DNA of 64,000 bases, taken from contig NC_089240.1 of NCBI RefSeq assembly GCF_963924675.1, forward strand, positions 117,433,680 to 117,497,679, read 5' to 3'. The stretch is from Phocoena phocoena. Its lineage: Eukaryota; Chordata; Mammalia; Artiodactyla; Phocoenidae. A program made the position numbers and the translations under genes. Positions 25,001 through 39,100 of this stretch are shown in pieces. The notes under the pieces are model-generated. The model was not told the DNA's origin. It saw nothing but the letters and a program-made list of their open reading frames with translations, and did no database searches. Every line of letters begins with the position of its first letter. Position 1 is the first letter of the stretch.

Positions 25001-28000
25001 CTCCTGACTCCTCTTCAAGTTCTCCTTCTCCATTTCACAGTGTACCTCTGCTGGATGTTGAAACAGAACACCTGTCTGCCTCTTGACCCTCACTCTAGCT
25101 TTCCAAATGAGAGGCCCTTTCTACAAGATACAGAATGCATGGCAACAAAAATGACTGTGGATCTCTTATTCTGGAGCAGTGATAAACTATTCTATTTACA
25201 AATAAACAGCTGCTCAAGAGAATGCACCGTTTAAACAAGGGACACTTCGATTCCACATATCCAGGACATCTTCCTCTTGTAAAGTATTCTTTTTTTTTAA
25301 TAGTGTGCTTTATAATATATAAATATCTCCTTTGTCTCCCTACCCAGCAATCTGTGTGAAATGGACACTCAACATCTCTCTATCAAAAGAAAGACCATGG
25401 GAAATTTTGGTTTGTCCCCTCTATCAGACATACCTTTAACAGGTGGTACCTTTCAGCACGAATTGCAAGGATTTCTTCTATTGCGGGAATATCATCTGGT
25501 AGTTCTGTCTCAGCCAGTTCAGTTCCAAAGGACTGTAACATCTGAGCCATGTCTTTCACTGTGAGGGCAAAATTTTCTATAGCCTGCAAAGAGCCCGTGA
25601 TGCTTTTAATTGTATGGAAGTTCTGCCAGCATATCAAAACCTAGACCAGCAATCGTATTAACTTTCATTTAGGTATGACAGCAAACACATATACTATGAA
25701 CTCTGCTGAGGAAAGCTGGCAATGCCCTTGACAATCAACTCTAACTTTGCATCTAAGCCCCTAAGAAACTGAAGTGAGGTAGAAAGTCTTCTCAAATGTC
25801 TTTTACCTAAACTTCTGTACTTATTTCTCAAACAACGATGAAAACTCTTTCTTAAAGATGCCATGTAAAGAGTAATTTGTTTTATTCTCTTGCAAAACAC
25901 AGTGTTTCCTTATTCTATTAAATTCTGAAACTGCAAAATTATTTGATAATAACTTTACTTCTGAAGAGAAATGAGAACATCAAAGCCACTTTATATTTAT
26001 TATCATTTATGAGCAAGTATTAGCATTTCAAACAAGGCAATGGACTAAGGTGACAGAGGAATATTAGTCACAACAGTTCATTTCAGGTACTGGGGAAGAT
26101 TTGAAATTGTGACCCCCAAAGGCTCTGCTGCCCTAAAATGTCAAGTAAGGTTGGGTTGTTTATTTTGTTTCCAAAATCAATGACTCAGAGAAAGAAGGAC
26201 AACATGTAGAGACCATATTAACCCGTTGTTTACCATGCAACTCAAGGTGTCTGCTCTTTTATTTATAGCTTTATAGGTTATTAAAGGCAAGACACTGCTT
26301 ACTTTGACAATACACTTTCGTACGAGTGAACAGGACTGCTGAATGAAAATAAGGATGAGGAAAATAGAATCCTGATTGAATTAAATATCATTATTTCCTT
26401 CAGAAGGGTTCCCATATCTCTGGGATTTGGAGTAAAGATTTTTATAGGACAGATTCACACCTGTGAGGCACCGGGCCCTTGCCTATTCGTACATTTCTGG
26501 AACAGAAGGCATCTTTGCTACAAATCTAACTGCCCCAGGAGAATCACTAAGCTGATGAGATTAATAAGATTACTTGCATTTTTTGAGGGTGGACCATAGG
26601 CCAGGCACAATGCCAAACATTTTACATCTGTAATCTCATTTAATCTTCCTGATATTCCTATGAGGTAAAGTCTTATTCTTCCCATTTTATACTTGGAAAA
26701 ACTGAGGCTGAGAGAGCTTTTACAACTTGCACAAAGTTAAATCCCTAAAAATCAGCACTGCTAGGATTTGAACCCAAACCCTTGGTTTCAAGTTACTACA
26801 TGGCCACAGGAGGGGGTGGGTAGAGTAGGATCTCCTTACTCCCTATAGGCCTCTCACTCAAATGCCATCCTCAGTGACTCTGCATCATTTCTAGATACTT
26901 CCTAGGGAAGAAAATCAAGATGTTGAATTATACATGTTTTTGTAAAATAGGAGCCCCAGAAACCTGTTTTTCCCAAGGAGGAAAACAAACAACTCTAGAA
27001 CTAGATTTCAAAGCTAACACAAACTATAGGCTCTACGGTAAGGGCAAAAGAAACATACATTTCTGAAGATGATCCATTCACTGTGGCAGTACTGCAAGGT
27101 GCCGCCTAACTCAGGGGTTAACTGCTCGTCATCAATGTATGTCAGCAAATCACTAACTGAGCTCAGCATAACAACCTACATAAATAAGCAAGAAAGATAC
27201 TGTTAACTGCCCCCCGTGGCATCCCTCCACTCAGCCATACAATGAACTTTAGCATTCATTTAGCAGAATGTTATCTTTTATAAATGGTTCTAACAATTCT
27301 CTCCTGTACATCCCCTCCCACATGGATACACTACCTTCCCTCAGGGAATAACAGGTGTCATTTACAAAACATTTCTCTGTAAAGCGAAAGTAATCTCCAT
27401 AGAAACCCAAACACCTGATTCCCCCTGATCTAAAATTTTGCACTGTCAATGGTCAACCTTCTGAAAGAATGTTAAGCCCATAACAAAGTAAAAGGGCTTT
27501 CTGCAGTAAATTATAATTTATCAGGAGGGACTGATCTTTGCAAAAGTACCCAAATTTATGAGCACTCTATTCCTAACTCTAAAAACGTATAAAAATATCT
27601 TTTGAAAAAAAAATTGTTACTCTGAACTAGCTCAGGATGTAAGTTCATGGGAGTTCAAATACATAAAACACACACTCATTTTTTTCTCTAAAAATAAAAT
27701 GTCCTGATTTTATACACATGCACACATACATATATACACATATACAACATAGGTGACATACATCTTTTTCAAAAGGAACTGCTTTGTTACAAGTTGATTA
27801 ATCTTTTCCTCTATTTTAACAGTAGGAGCAGAAGACTTTTAGGCATTTTGATTTTACATTTTGGGAAGATAAATTCTATCTTTTTCTTTTACATGCTCTG
27901 TGACCACATGTAAAACATCAATAGCATGGTGCAAAGTCTTCATGAGAAAGGGACAAAACATTTAAATACTCTTACTGGTAATTTGAGTATGAAATCTTCC

Positions 28001-31000
28001 TGACTAAATCGAAATCCAATGTCTGTGAAAGTTCGTTGGAGAAAACTGGTAGGACGAAGGACCAAAACCAAGTGCAAGTTCCCAGGGAAGGAAGCCTATA
28101 GAAAGACCACAGGAAAGCAAGAAAAAATTGTCAAAACATGCATTCAAGTGAGCACATGGCAGAAAATATATAGTTAAAGAAAACAAATTCTAAAGTCATA
28201 AAAGCCACTAAAAGGATAAAACTTTAAAAAATGGATATCGATAAAATCTAAAAACACAAAAATAGAAATAAAACTAATGTAAGGTCATCAGGTCAGATCC
28301 TTGCAGTTCTCGTGGCCTGGAATTTTCTCACACTAAAGTCAATCCCAAGTTATGAGAAATTATACTCTTAAACTTCATTTTAAACTTAGTTGTTTGCACT
28401 CAAATTGCATTTAATCCCTGTAAAACAGAATTAGGAGGCAGGTTTCTAGGATAACCCTAAATGCCAAAGGGAGCTGAAATACTGAATACCTGCAGTAAAC
28501 AATGGAAGAAAACTATTTTATGGACTCACATTTTTAGTTCAGTCAAGCAACATTCACAGAATATCTTCTACGTGTCTACCCCATGTATTTAAGTGAATGA
28601 ATATCAGGCACTGTTAACACTTGGTGTACACAAATTAATAAAATATAGTCCCTACCCAGCTTGCAAGAAAATGACAATCTAATAGTAGAGTCCATTAGTA
28701 TCATTTACTCTATAGGACGATAAGTTGATAAATGAAACAAGGAAATTAGAATAATATACAACAGGAAGTGGTAGCATAGAGCACCCTAGACCTAGGAATG
28801 TCAAAAAGGTCTCCCATAAAGAGGAATAAATTGGATTAGAATCTTGTTCTGGTGCACCCATGTTTCCCAGCTTCTTAGAATACTGGCGCATAGTAGGTGG
28901 TCAAGAAATAATCATTAAATGAAAGAATGCAAAAGACAAGGAGGGCACTATGCAGAATTTGCAAGGGGTGGAATAGCATAGCCTGATATAAATGATAAAA
29001 CACCACATATCAAATGCTTACTGTATACGAAGTATTTTGCCAACATTATCACAGTTCCTCTTCATAATAATCCTGTGAATTAGTTAGGCTATCCTCTTTT
29101 ACAAACAAAAAATAGTGAGGCTTGTAGAGTTTAAGTATAACTTGACCCAGCTGGTAAAGTCTGAGTCGGCACCCGAGTCTGCCCCACATCAAGAGGTCCC
29201 AGTCCAGAAAGCTAGAGGAAAATGCTGATGGGAGTGGAGGGGTGCAGCAATGGGAGATGGTGCTAGAAAGATGAGCAGGAGCCAGATCAGGAAAGACCTT
29301 GGGTTTTTTCCTGGCGGCAAAGGGAGACTCAAGAGCTTTTAAGCAGCAGAGCAACACGATCAGACCTGCATTTTAGAAGGATCACTTTGGCTTTGGAAAA
29401 GGACAGGATTTGGACAAGAGTGGAAGCAAACAGATGAGCCTGAAGGCTGAACAGTCCTCCAAGCCAGGGATGGTGAGTTTCTGAACTGGAGCAACAATAG
29501 CAGGGATGAGGGTAAAATTTAGGAGGTACTCTCTGCAAGGCATGATGACTGGCTGTGTCTGATGAGAAAGGAAAGACTAGGACAATCAATTTCCAGATTT
29601 TTGGCTTGAGTAACTGGGTGAATGGTACGACCCTCACTGACATGGGAACACAAGAGAAGCAGGTTTTCAGGAGGGGGATATGATACTGATTCCCATTCCT
29701 TGACCTGTTGGAAGGGTCATTAGGACAATCTGATGATGTCCATCAGACAAATGGACATACAAGTAAGGAGGGAAAGAAGCCTACACTGGGAATGTAGAGT
29801 TCGGAGTCATCAGTCTCAGAACAGTGGGTTAAAGCGTAATAAAGCAAAATATGTCCAAAATGTTTAAAATATAGTCATCTTTTAGGAATGCTGGAATATT
29901 AATAATTGAAGAAAACTATAAAACAAAAATTAATAAGATACTGTGGAGGCAGGGGTATATGGGAACTCTGTACTTTCTGCTCAATTTGCTGTGAACCTAA
30001 TCCTGCTCTAAAAAATAAAGTCTATTAAAAAAAAAGAATAACTTTCACAGAGGGATAAGACCTAGACTCTGAAATGACATTCAAAACTGGAGATTTTTAA
30101 AATTCAACTTGAGATGATGATAAAAACATAAACAAGTGGCGATGAGAACTACAGTCAGGGAAAGAGAACTGAGTGTGATACAAATAGGTAAAAGAAAGGA
30201 GCACAAAATTAAATCAATAAACTAAACAATGATTACAAATAGACACAAATCGGGATGGCTATCTACCTGAAAACTCCTCTAGGTGGCCATATCTGTATTA
30301 CCCTCTCCCTTCATGAGAAACTACTTCCCCTCCCCTCAAAATTCATATGTTGAAACTTAACCCACAAAGTGAAGGTATCTGGTGGTGGGGGCTTCAGGAG
30401 ATGATTAGGGCATGAAGGTGGAGCCCTCATGAATGGGATTAGTGCCCTTACAAAAGAGACCCCAGAGAGCTCCCTCACACCTTATGCCATGTGAGGACAC
30501 AGAGAAAAGATGGCCATCTATGAACCAACCGGGAAGTAGGCTCTCACCAGACACCGAATCTGCTGGCACCTTGATCTTGGACTCCAGACTCTAGAACTGT
30601 GAGAAATAAATTTCTGTTGTCTATAAGCCACACAGTCTATGGTATTCTGTTATAGCAGCCCATAAGGACTAAGACAACCTCCTATTATTCTTTTTTTTTA
30701 AAACAAATTTATTTGTTTTATTTATTTATTATTTTTGGCTGCGTTGGGTCTTCGTTGCTGCACGTGGGCTTTCTCTAGTTGTGGCAAGCAGAGGCTACTC
30801 TTCGTTGTGGTGCGCGGGCTTCTCATTGTGGTGGCTTCTGTTGTGGAGCACGGGCTCTAGGCGTGTGGTCTTCAGTAGTTGTGGCACGCAGACTTCAGTA
30901 ATTGTGGCTCGGGGGCTCTAGAGTGCAGGCTCAGTAGTTGTGGCGCACGGGTTTAGTTACTCCGCGGCATGTGGGATCTTACCGGACCAGGGCTCAAACC

Positions 31001-33063
31001 CGTGTCCCCTGCGTTGGCAGGCAGATTCTTAAGCACTGTGCCACCAGGGAAGCCCAACCTCTTATTATTCTTAATATTGGTTTCTAATGAGAACTGTTCT
31101 CTTTCTTCATGACCTTGCCCTTCTAACACACAATGATTTGAAGTGGGATGAAAATTTAACGTAAAAAGTCCCACACTAGGGTTTTTCAAACTAGTGCTGA
31201 GGGAAGGAAACTTTGAGGATGCAGTTCCAGAGCTACTGATAGCCATGACCCCTGCTGCTAGAGGAAGCTTACTCCAAAGAACAAAGCCAACAATGTACAG
31301 AGAACTGGAAGTAGAGACAGAGAGTCCCAATGATAATGTGTATCCTACCATCTATTATGCACATAATGTCTATTATATTTTCTGCTAAGAATGGTACATA
31401 CTTGCCATAGTTATTATAAGAATTAAAAGAAATAATGACTATCAAGCTACTCTGTCAACTCTAAAAAAGTTAATAAGATAGTTTTTTTAATTTATCTTGG
31501 GTTCTTGGACCTAAAGAAGAACAAGCAGACTTAGGTAGAAAACTTTTTTGGGATATGGATAAAGGATTGCTTAAGGGGAAACTCTGACAGAGACCTGTGA
31601 GAACTCTGGACCTACTTCTAGACTGACAGCACTAAGTGTATTTCTATCCTATTCACTTTAGGAGTTAAGCCTTTCCTTCTCCTTCACATGGGCATATTAC
31701 AGGCATAATTATTATACTTAACCTGCCTTGCCCCAGCTTATTTTTTCACTTTTAAATGAAATCGAAAGCATCCTACTTTTGCCAGCACTTAAAGCACTAT
31801 TACTTTTATTGTTTCATGGATTCTAGGTTGATCTGCTCTCATTGTCTTTTTGTCTCTGACTTTCCTTAATGTCATATTCTCTGGTATTGCATTGGAAATC
31901 TCTAGATGCAACACCCTGGCGATGACTAACTTAAAGCCTGGAATACTGACCCACCTCCAAAATTGGCGGGGGTGGGGTGGGGGTGGTGATACTATGGGAG
32001 CAGAGAAGACCACATGGCAACTCTCTGCCCTGAGGTCAGGCCCTGGTCTCTAACCTGCCACTCCTAGGAGAACAAGCAGCCAGACCCTGGGACAGCTGAT
32101 CACACAGCAGGGAACAAAGTAGAGAGCAGAGAGAAGCAGAATCACTGTTCACAGCATCCATGGGGAAGAGAGTTCAGGCAGGGTTTGCAGGTATTCAGCT
32201 GCTCCTAAGTCAGGGGTTTCATGTTGGCTGTTTTACTAAATCAGTTATTCCATCTATTTGATAAAGTGGCTTATCCCAAACATTGAAAGCTGAATAAAAT
32301 GCTTCTAAAGATATTTCTACATTCTAAGGAGATCATTCTTAAGTAAAACTTCCTGATTATTTTATCATACCTTCTCCTCCCTTAATTCCTTCAAAATGTT
32401 TAGTGATTTGCTTATCACAGAAAACCTATAGGACTTCCCTGGTGGTCCAGTGGTTAAGACTCCGAGCTCACAATGCAGGGGGTCTCGGTTCAATCCCTGG
32501 TCAGGGAACTAGATCCCACGTGCTGCAACTAAGACCCAATGCAGCCAAATAAATAAATAAATACATATTTTTAAAAGCCCACAAATATCTGCATTTCTAA
32601 AGAAACTGTCCTATCAAGGATGAACACTTCATTTATTGCCTGTATAATTACATTTGCAATGTTGTTCCTTATAGGATAATTTTGGAATCTTTATTGAGCT
32701 GCCATGGAAATCTTCCTAGAATACATGGATTCTGTTAACCCAATAGCTACTCTCAAATCTAAGCCATTTGAAGGAAGGAATAACTTGTAGGCAACAGCTA
32801 TTATTTAGTAGGCAAAACTACTAAACAATTGGGTGGCACTCAAACAATTCATGTGATTTGTCAGTTGTTTTTTTAGAAAACTAAATCATACAGTTCAGAC
32901 CAGGCATATCGTTTCTATGCCTCACATGCATTAGACCCCATGTATGAATCCCAGTCCCACTCACTTCCCCGAATTTAAATAGGTGCCGAACTAGTTATAG
33001 TAAAACCACAACCTCATGTGAATGACTTTTAATAGCTTCTCTCCAGCATAATATACACACACC

Positions 33064-33105
<42 letters not shown>

Positions 33106-36100
33106 CGTATATTTACATGTATTCAGGACCCCTCAAAGCCTTAAGGTAGGGACAGGAGACTGGCTAGCTGGCCGTGGGTGGGAGTGTTCCGTTTTACTGA
33201 ATGACTATTATGAGAATTATCCTCATTATATTATGACATCATACTAAGTATTTTACATGCAACAGGTTCTTTTATCCTCACTTCACAACTAGTCAGTTCC
33301 AGCTAAATGCCGTCATGTGGGAAGGTGGGCCCAGCTCTGCCAAATCTGTGATTTCTCAAAAGCCAGAAATCCAGACTTCTGTGGGAAACACGATTTTCAA
33401 AGATGGGAAACAAATGGAAAGCTTGTTAAAGCGCTGGATGGTCTCAACAAAACACATGTATGGACTACCAGTTTGCAACCTTGGAACTAAAGCTTCATAC
33501 ATCTGAACCTGGGCCAGTATCAACGCTCTGTCCACTTCTCTGGCTGTGATCGCTGGCTATGAGAATCTGGAGGGGACAGGGCACTCTTGAGAAATTTTAA
33601 CCTGAAAGGCCATTTTGGCTTTAGGGTCAGTCTGCATGTGTTTGCATGTGAGCATACAAATAGGTATAGAGACAGATTCTATTCTTTATATACAGATGTT
33701 TGCATAACTAAAAGATTCAAGATAATCTATTTTAAAGCCGCTATTGAAATGAACATTCAAACAGCATATCACATATCATAAACAGGATCAGATGCACATA
33801 TCTTATAGCAAATATAGCGCAAGCCCCCTGAGGTTTCCCATTCGGTTTGGGGAAACTACATTTCTACATTCTCTGGTATGCTGCCTTAAAGATCTCTAAT
33901 CTGGATGGTTATATAAACATGAAAAGGCACAGTTCCTATTTTCTCCAAAATCAAACCCTAGATTTTCAAACTATAAATCATTTTTGAGAGCCTGTCAAAA
34001 AAGCAAAAAGATGTGAGCAAGGGTCAGCCTTGTTTTCTTTTATTGCTTTCTTCTTTACCAAAAAAAAAAGCATGCAGCATGAGAGAGGAAACAGCATTGG
34101 TTTTAGGCACTGGTTGCAGGCTTTTTTTTTTTTTGGAGTTCCAACATGTGACTGCTTAAAGGCGCCTCAGTAAAAATGAACATGCCGCCTGTCTTCATAG
34201 GGCTCAGAGCCATTTCTCCCGTTTCTGAGCACAGCCCCACCCCAGCCCTCCGCAGCAGCTCCGACCGGTTCTTCAAGTTAAGGCGCACAGAATTCGTTTT
34301 CTCTCCCCTTCCCCTCCTGGAGAAGACATTTACTCCCTTCTCCTCATGCCTGTCTTCAGATCATCCAGTTATATGGCCTCAACAGCAATAACAATGACAA
34401 AAGGCATCGCTTTTTCACTACTGAAGTCTGGAAATTAACCTTGTTTAATATTCTTTTGTGCGGCATCTCAGACAGGCAATTCATACACCCCCTGCTCGCT
34501 TTTCAGTTATTCTAGTTATTTCTTTAAAAACGCTTACAGTGGCTGATGCCACATAAAAATTTGATTATTTTACTATGAAAACAATTTATATTCCTAGAGC
34601 TTTTTCTTTGCATCCTTAGGGCAGAGAAATGCAGTCACAATAAGAGGGAAACCAGGCCAGTCTGAATGCTAAGGACAAGCTCTTTCCTGGACCCTAAACC
34701 CTTCCCAGGACACGTACTTAACGCACAGGCTGAATGCAAACTCAGACTTGCTGCCTGGCATTTAGGAATAACTTGACCTTGACATCTAGAAAATAGGACA
34801 AATACTAACAGTAAAAACAAATGTTTGAAACAATTTAGCATCGTGGAGCCTACTGAACAAAACTATTATAATTTCATATTACTAGTTACAGAACATAACT
34901 GTTACAGAATATAAAATACTGAATTGTTGGCAATGTGACTGACCTCGATAAGGTCCACACTATCACGTTAGAATAAGCTGGGAAACATCTCGTGACCTCA
35001 AACTACAGAGAAGAGTTTCCAAGGCCGTGAGCTACTCCCGCACTCTTCCCACATACCCCACCCTTAAAGAGTATAGAAAGGAAGAGTTACTCCACAGATA
35101 GCCAAATAACTTGCCAAGTGATCTCAGGAGTGGGACAGTCCCAGGCAACACTCTTTTCCTTGTGATTCGCCTTTCTTGTCCCATATCCATTCTCAACCCC
35201 CTCACTTGTTCACACTCATTGCAATTTCCACCAAGCAGCCAGTTTAAGCCTCTCTTTGGACTTTAAATCACTGCTACCATCCTTCCGGGTGCTACCTATC
35301 ATAGCCTCTAGAATCAGCCCAACTCCAGAGATCCTTCCAAGTCAAACTATGGTGTCACCAACTGAGTTGCAAATTTTTCACTCTGGTCAGCCCCTATGCA
35401 TGCAAGCAGAACAAATTTGTCTTCCACCATAGTTCTGGGCTTCAGGCTTAATCCAATCAATTTCATTTCAAGCTAGCTGTTCATAGGGACCACTTAAAGT
35501 AATTCATTTGAGGGAAAAAGAGAAGAAAGAAACCAAGAAAGGTAATAGACACATATGCTCTTCCTTAAGGTCCAAACAAACGTCATCTCCTTTGTGAGCC
35601 CTTCCCTACCAACTAGAAGTTCTTTCATAATAGTTATTTATGAACATGTCCTACCTTCTCTACTAGATTGAAAGCTCCTTCAGCTCTGTAGCCATTCCAT
35701 GTTTACCTTTGTAACCCATGTTGTGTGTGGCACAGTACTAGATATATCTATTCACTGAGTACTTGTGTGCTGTATTAATTTGTGTGTATATTAAGGGATG
35801 TGCATCTACACGAAACAAAGTTCAGAACTGAGAAAACATCTATGCATATAAAGGAATTAGGAACTTTCTGAAAGCTTAAGTAAATTACTTTTGATAACAT
35901 AAGTACTAATGTCAGTTGCACCCAGTATTGCAAAGCATATACACAGGCATCTCTTGTGCACCATGAATTGTCTGTTAAAAGTCTGAAGCTATTATTCCCA
36001 TAATACAAAATCATGTGTAGAGCTGGAGATAAAAGATTCATATCCTAAACTGTAATTTTTAATATACCATTTTGTGCCAAGAGCTTTATTAGAAAATAAA

Positions 36101-39100
36101 CCGTTTACTCACCCATTGATGTTACTGTCATTCAACAACAATAAAATTCTTACTGGTTTATTTCCCTGATCTTACTTTTGATTCCAAGTGTCATTTTTTT
36201 CTATGACTGATTTTCACTTTCTTATTTTTTGTGTGTTGTCTTGATTATTTAAATAAGCAAGTATTATATTTTAAATCATAACATCAAGAACATTACCTTA
36301 AGTTTTGAAAGAAAAAGAGTAGCCCTGAAAACCTTGCTGATGACCAGTTAGTTATCAAATTAGCTAGTGTTACTTCGCATCTCTCCAAAATACATCTAAA
36401 TATCCCTTCAGAAATTTGCTGGGAATTTAGTATACAAGTGAACCAACGATGGGAAAATTTGAAAATGTATCTGAAAGGAGAGATTTCTAAATTCTAGCTT
36501 ATAAAGAACAGTGAGTCATTTTTTTTCCTTTAAGAAACAGTTGTCAACAGGCTAGAAATCTGCGTCTTTCAAGTTTGAATATGGGGAAGAAATGAAATCA
36601 GAAAGATTTCAGATCATCAGACTTCAACATTTTTTCACTTGTCCAGTAACACCCAGGAAGGGCTGCCTTTTTAAATGCTGATGAAGTCGTCTCCAGGTCT
36701 GTCCATGATATCATACTCTACTTGACCATGGTGAAAGGAAGGACGAATCCTTTTGTTAGATATTATTTTAACTGGTCACTTAAAGCTACTCTGCCCAACG
36801 ATTCAAAATTGCTCATACAGTCTTGAACAAGTACCATGACGGATGGTGCTTCCTCATAAACTTGATCACATTTAGATTTTGAAATTACATTCTACCTCCT
36901 TGGCCTTAACATTCCCCTATGTCCGTATCACAGGAATCACATCAATGCAGTCCATGCAAACACAAGACTCCATTCTCGCCCTCTGTCCTTAAAAGCCCCA
37001 TTCAGCAGTTTGTGCTATAGCACCATGCTGCCGCATCCCTGCACTTGAACTTGGGAATAGGCTTTCCAGGACTGCAGGCAGAGCCCTTACCGCATTCCTT
37101 CTGAACCTCATCTTGCCTCTCGGGGGAGTTGCTTCTGCCATCTCGCCTATACACAATAACACTCTTCTTTTCCAATTGTCAATGCCACATTGATGAAATA
37201 TGAGCCGCTTCTTAGGTAGTATTTAAAAGCGGCAGCCAAAAATCTCTATCAAACAAAGCTACCGTAGCTGCTTCCATTACCACCGTGGCAGCGCTGCAAA
37301 AAAACCACTATCCCTGATTCGTCAGCTGACAGAGCCTTCCCTGCTGCTCATTGTAATTCAGAGTCGACACATTCCCCCAATTACTTAGCCTGATTGAACC
37401 TCATGGATTAGCTGGTGCTGGACTGCTCAAGAAGATCAGCCTCGTCCAGGGAGTGGAGGAAGGAAAAAAAAATGACTCTCCTCCTAGGGGCTAGATGGGA
37501 CTGGCTTTCTCCTCTGCGCAATTTGATTTTTAAGGTGGAATGCTAAGAATCTTTGTGAAGGTAGTATTAACTGATATCTTTAATCTTGTCCTGCCCTGGT
37601 CTGTAACTTGAAATTCAATTCTGTGTGTTTTTTTTTTAAATTAAATTCTATTCTGGGTTTAAGCCTTGTGAAAGGTTAATAGCTTGTGAAATTTTGTCCT
37701 GATGATAATCTAGAAAGAGCAGAACGTGCAAACTTTCTAAGATGGATAGGATTCTCTCCCAAATGAACATTTCTCCAAAATGTCTAACTAAAAAATAAAA
37801 AATCTTGTCTCTTATCATTATGAAGTATAGCCTAACTGCGTAGTTTCTTTTGGAATCTAGAAATTAAGATCTTCAAATTGAATTATATAATTACTTCATA
37901 GACACTAGTTTAAAATAATGTACTAAAGACAGTTAGACCTATCTATACAATGGCCATTTTCACCAGAAATTCTTTCTGAATGTCAACTTTTGTTCTTGAA
38001 ATTGGCTTGCATTCGATATTTACCTCTATTGCAAACAGTGTCCAATGGCTATTAATGGTTGAGATATAATTAATGTGCTTTTGAGCATGGGTATAGAAGC
38101 TCTACCATAAGCAGAAACATTTAAAATGCTAAAAAGAAACAACGCTTAAACTAATCTATAGCCAGTTACATGTCATCGTCACCTGCCGTCCCCCCCACCT
38201 CCCACTCCTGCCCGACTGTTATGCAAGTAAAGCGACCTTAGCCTCAAAGCTCTTTGCTGGGCATACTTCACACTTCCCCCCTGAGAGAACATTCCCTAGG
38301 GAAACAGAAAGGGGAGCATCACCTCCCCTTTCTGTTGGGGTCAACAAAGTCATTATTCCTTTGTTGACCCCAAATCAACAGTATCAAGACCCAATTTTGT
38401 ATTTCTCTTTTGGGAAAAACAAGACCTCTGTTCTAAGCAATCTATTTGATAAATAAAAATAAAACTTTACCAAAAAACTGATGCCATGTGCCAACTAGTC
38501 ACTCAATGAAAATTAATCTCATCAAGCAGGTAGTTTGGGCCAAAAGAAAAAACGCTGGGCTGGGTGATAAAAAAAAAGTTTTATTGTAACAAGTGCTATA
38601 TTTAGTATTAAATAATCGATTATTGTCATAAACTAAAGTCTGCTCAATAAGCCCAAGGACTGATCCTAAAGGCCAGGGCACAATAAGTGCCTTTTATATG
38701 ATTCAGCCCATTGATAGTGCTCAATAGCACCCGGACGCCAGATGTACTCTCTCCAAAGGAATTTTTACCTTTTTCTAAAAAAAAATTTAATGTATTTGTC
38801 TATCCACATGTCATTTGGAAAATGACAGAAAGCAGCAGGTGGAAAGGTCACCAACTGCAGTTCATGAAAATTCAATTCTTGCTCCTGACCTTGGATTCAA
38901 CACGTAATCTTTCCAAAATGCGTATATCAATGTAATTCCCTCATCTACGGGACAATTATAATGATACCTGCCCACAGGACTTAATCAGGAAACGAAAAGA
39001 ATCAACATTACTTAATAAATGTGAATGCCTTTGAAAAAGCAAAAATGTATTATACAAAATCGAGGTTTTACTATTTTATTTTGGTAACTTGTATGAATGT

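Larger units (their letters stand above)
22783..25433 (-). other. MCF2: MCF2 intron
   Basis: SINE plus L1 tandem at 23089-23949, MIR at about 24370-24560 with an ATC run near 24477; unique elsewhere. Confidence 0.75.
28096..37090 (-). other. MCF2: MCF2 intron (about 9 kb)
   Basis: Contains MIR-like text around 28990-29170, a MaLR LTR (30300-30675), an antisense SINE (30692-31055), a short SINE (32431-32573) and an AC microsatellite (33064-33101). A small GC-richer stretch lies at 34150-34330. The rest looks unique; no exon was found. Confidence 0.7.
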
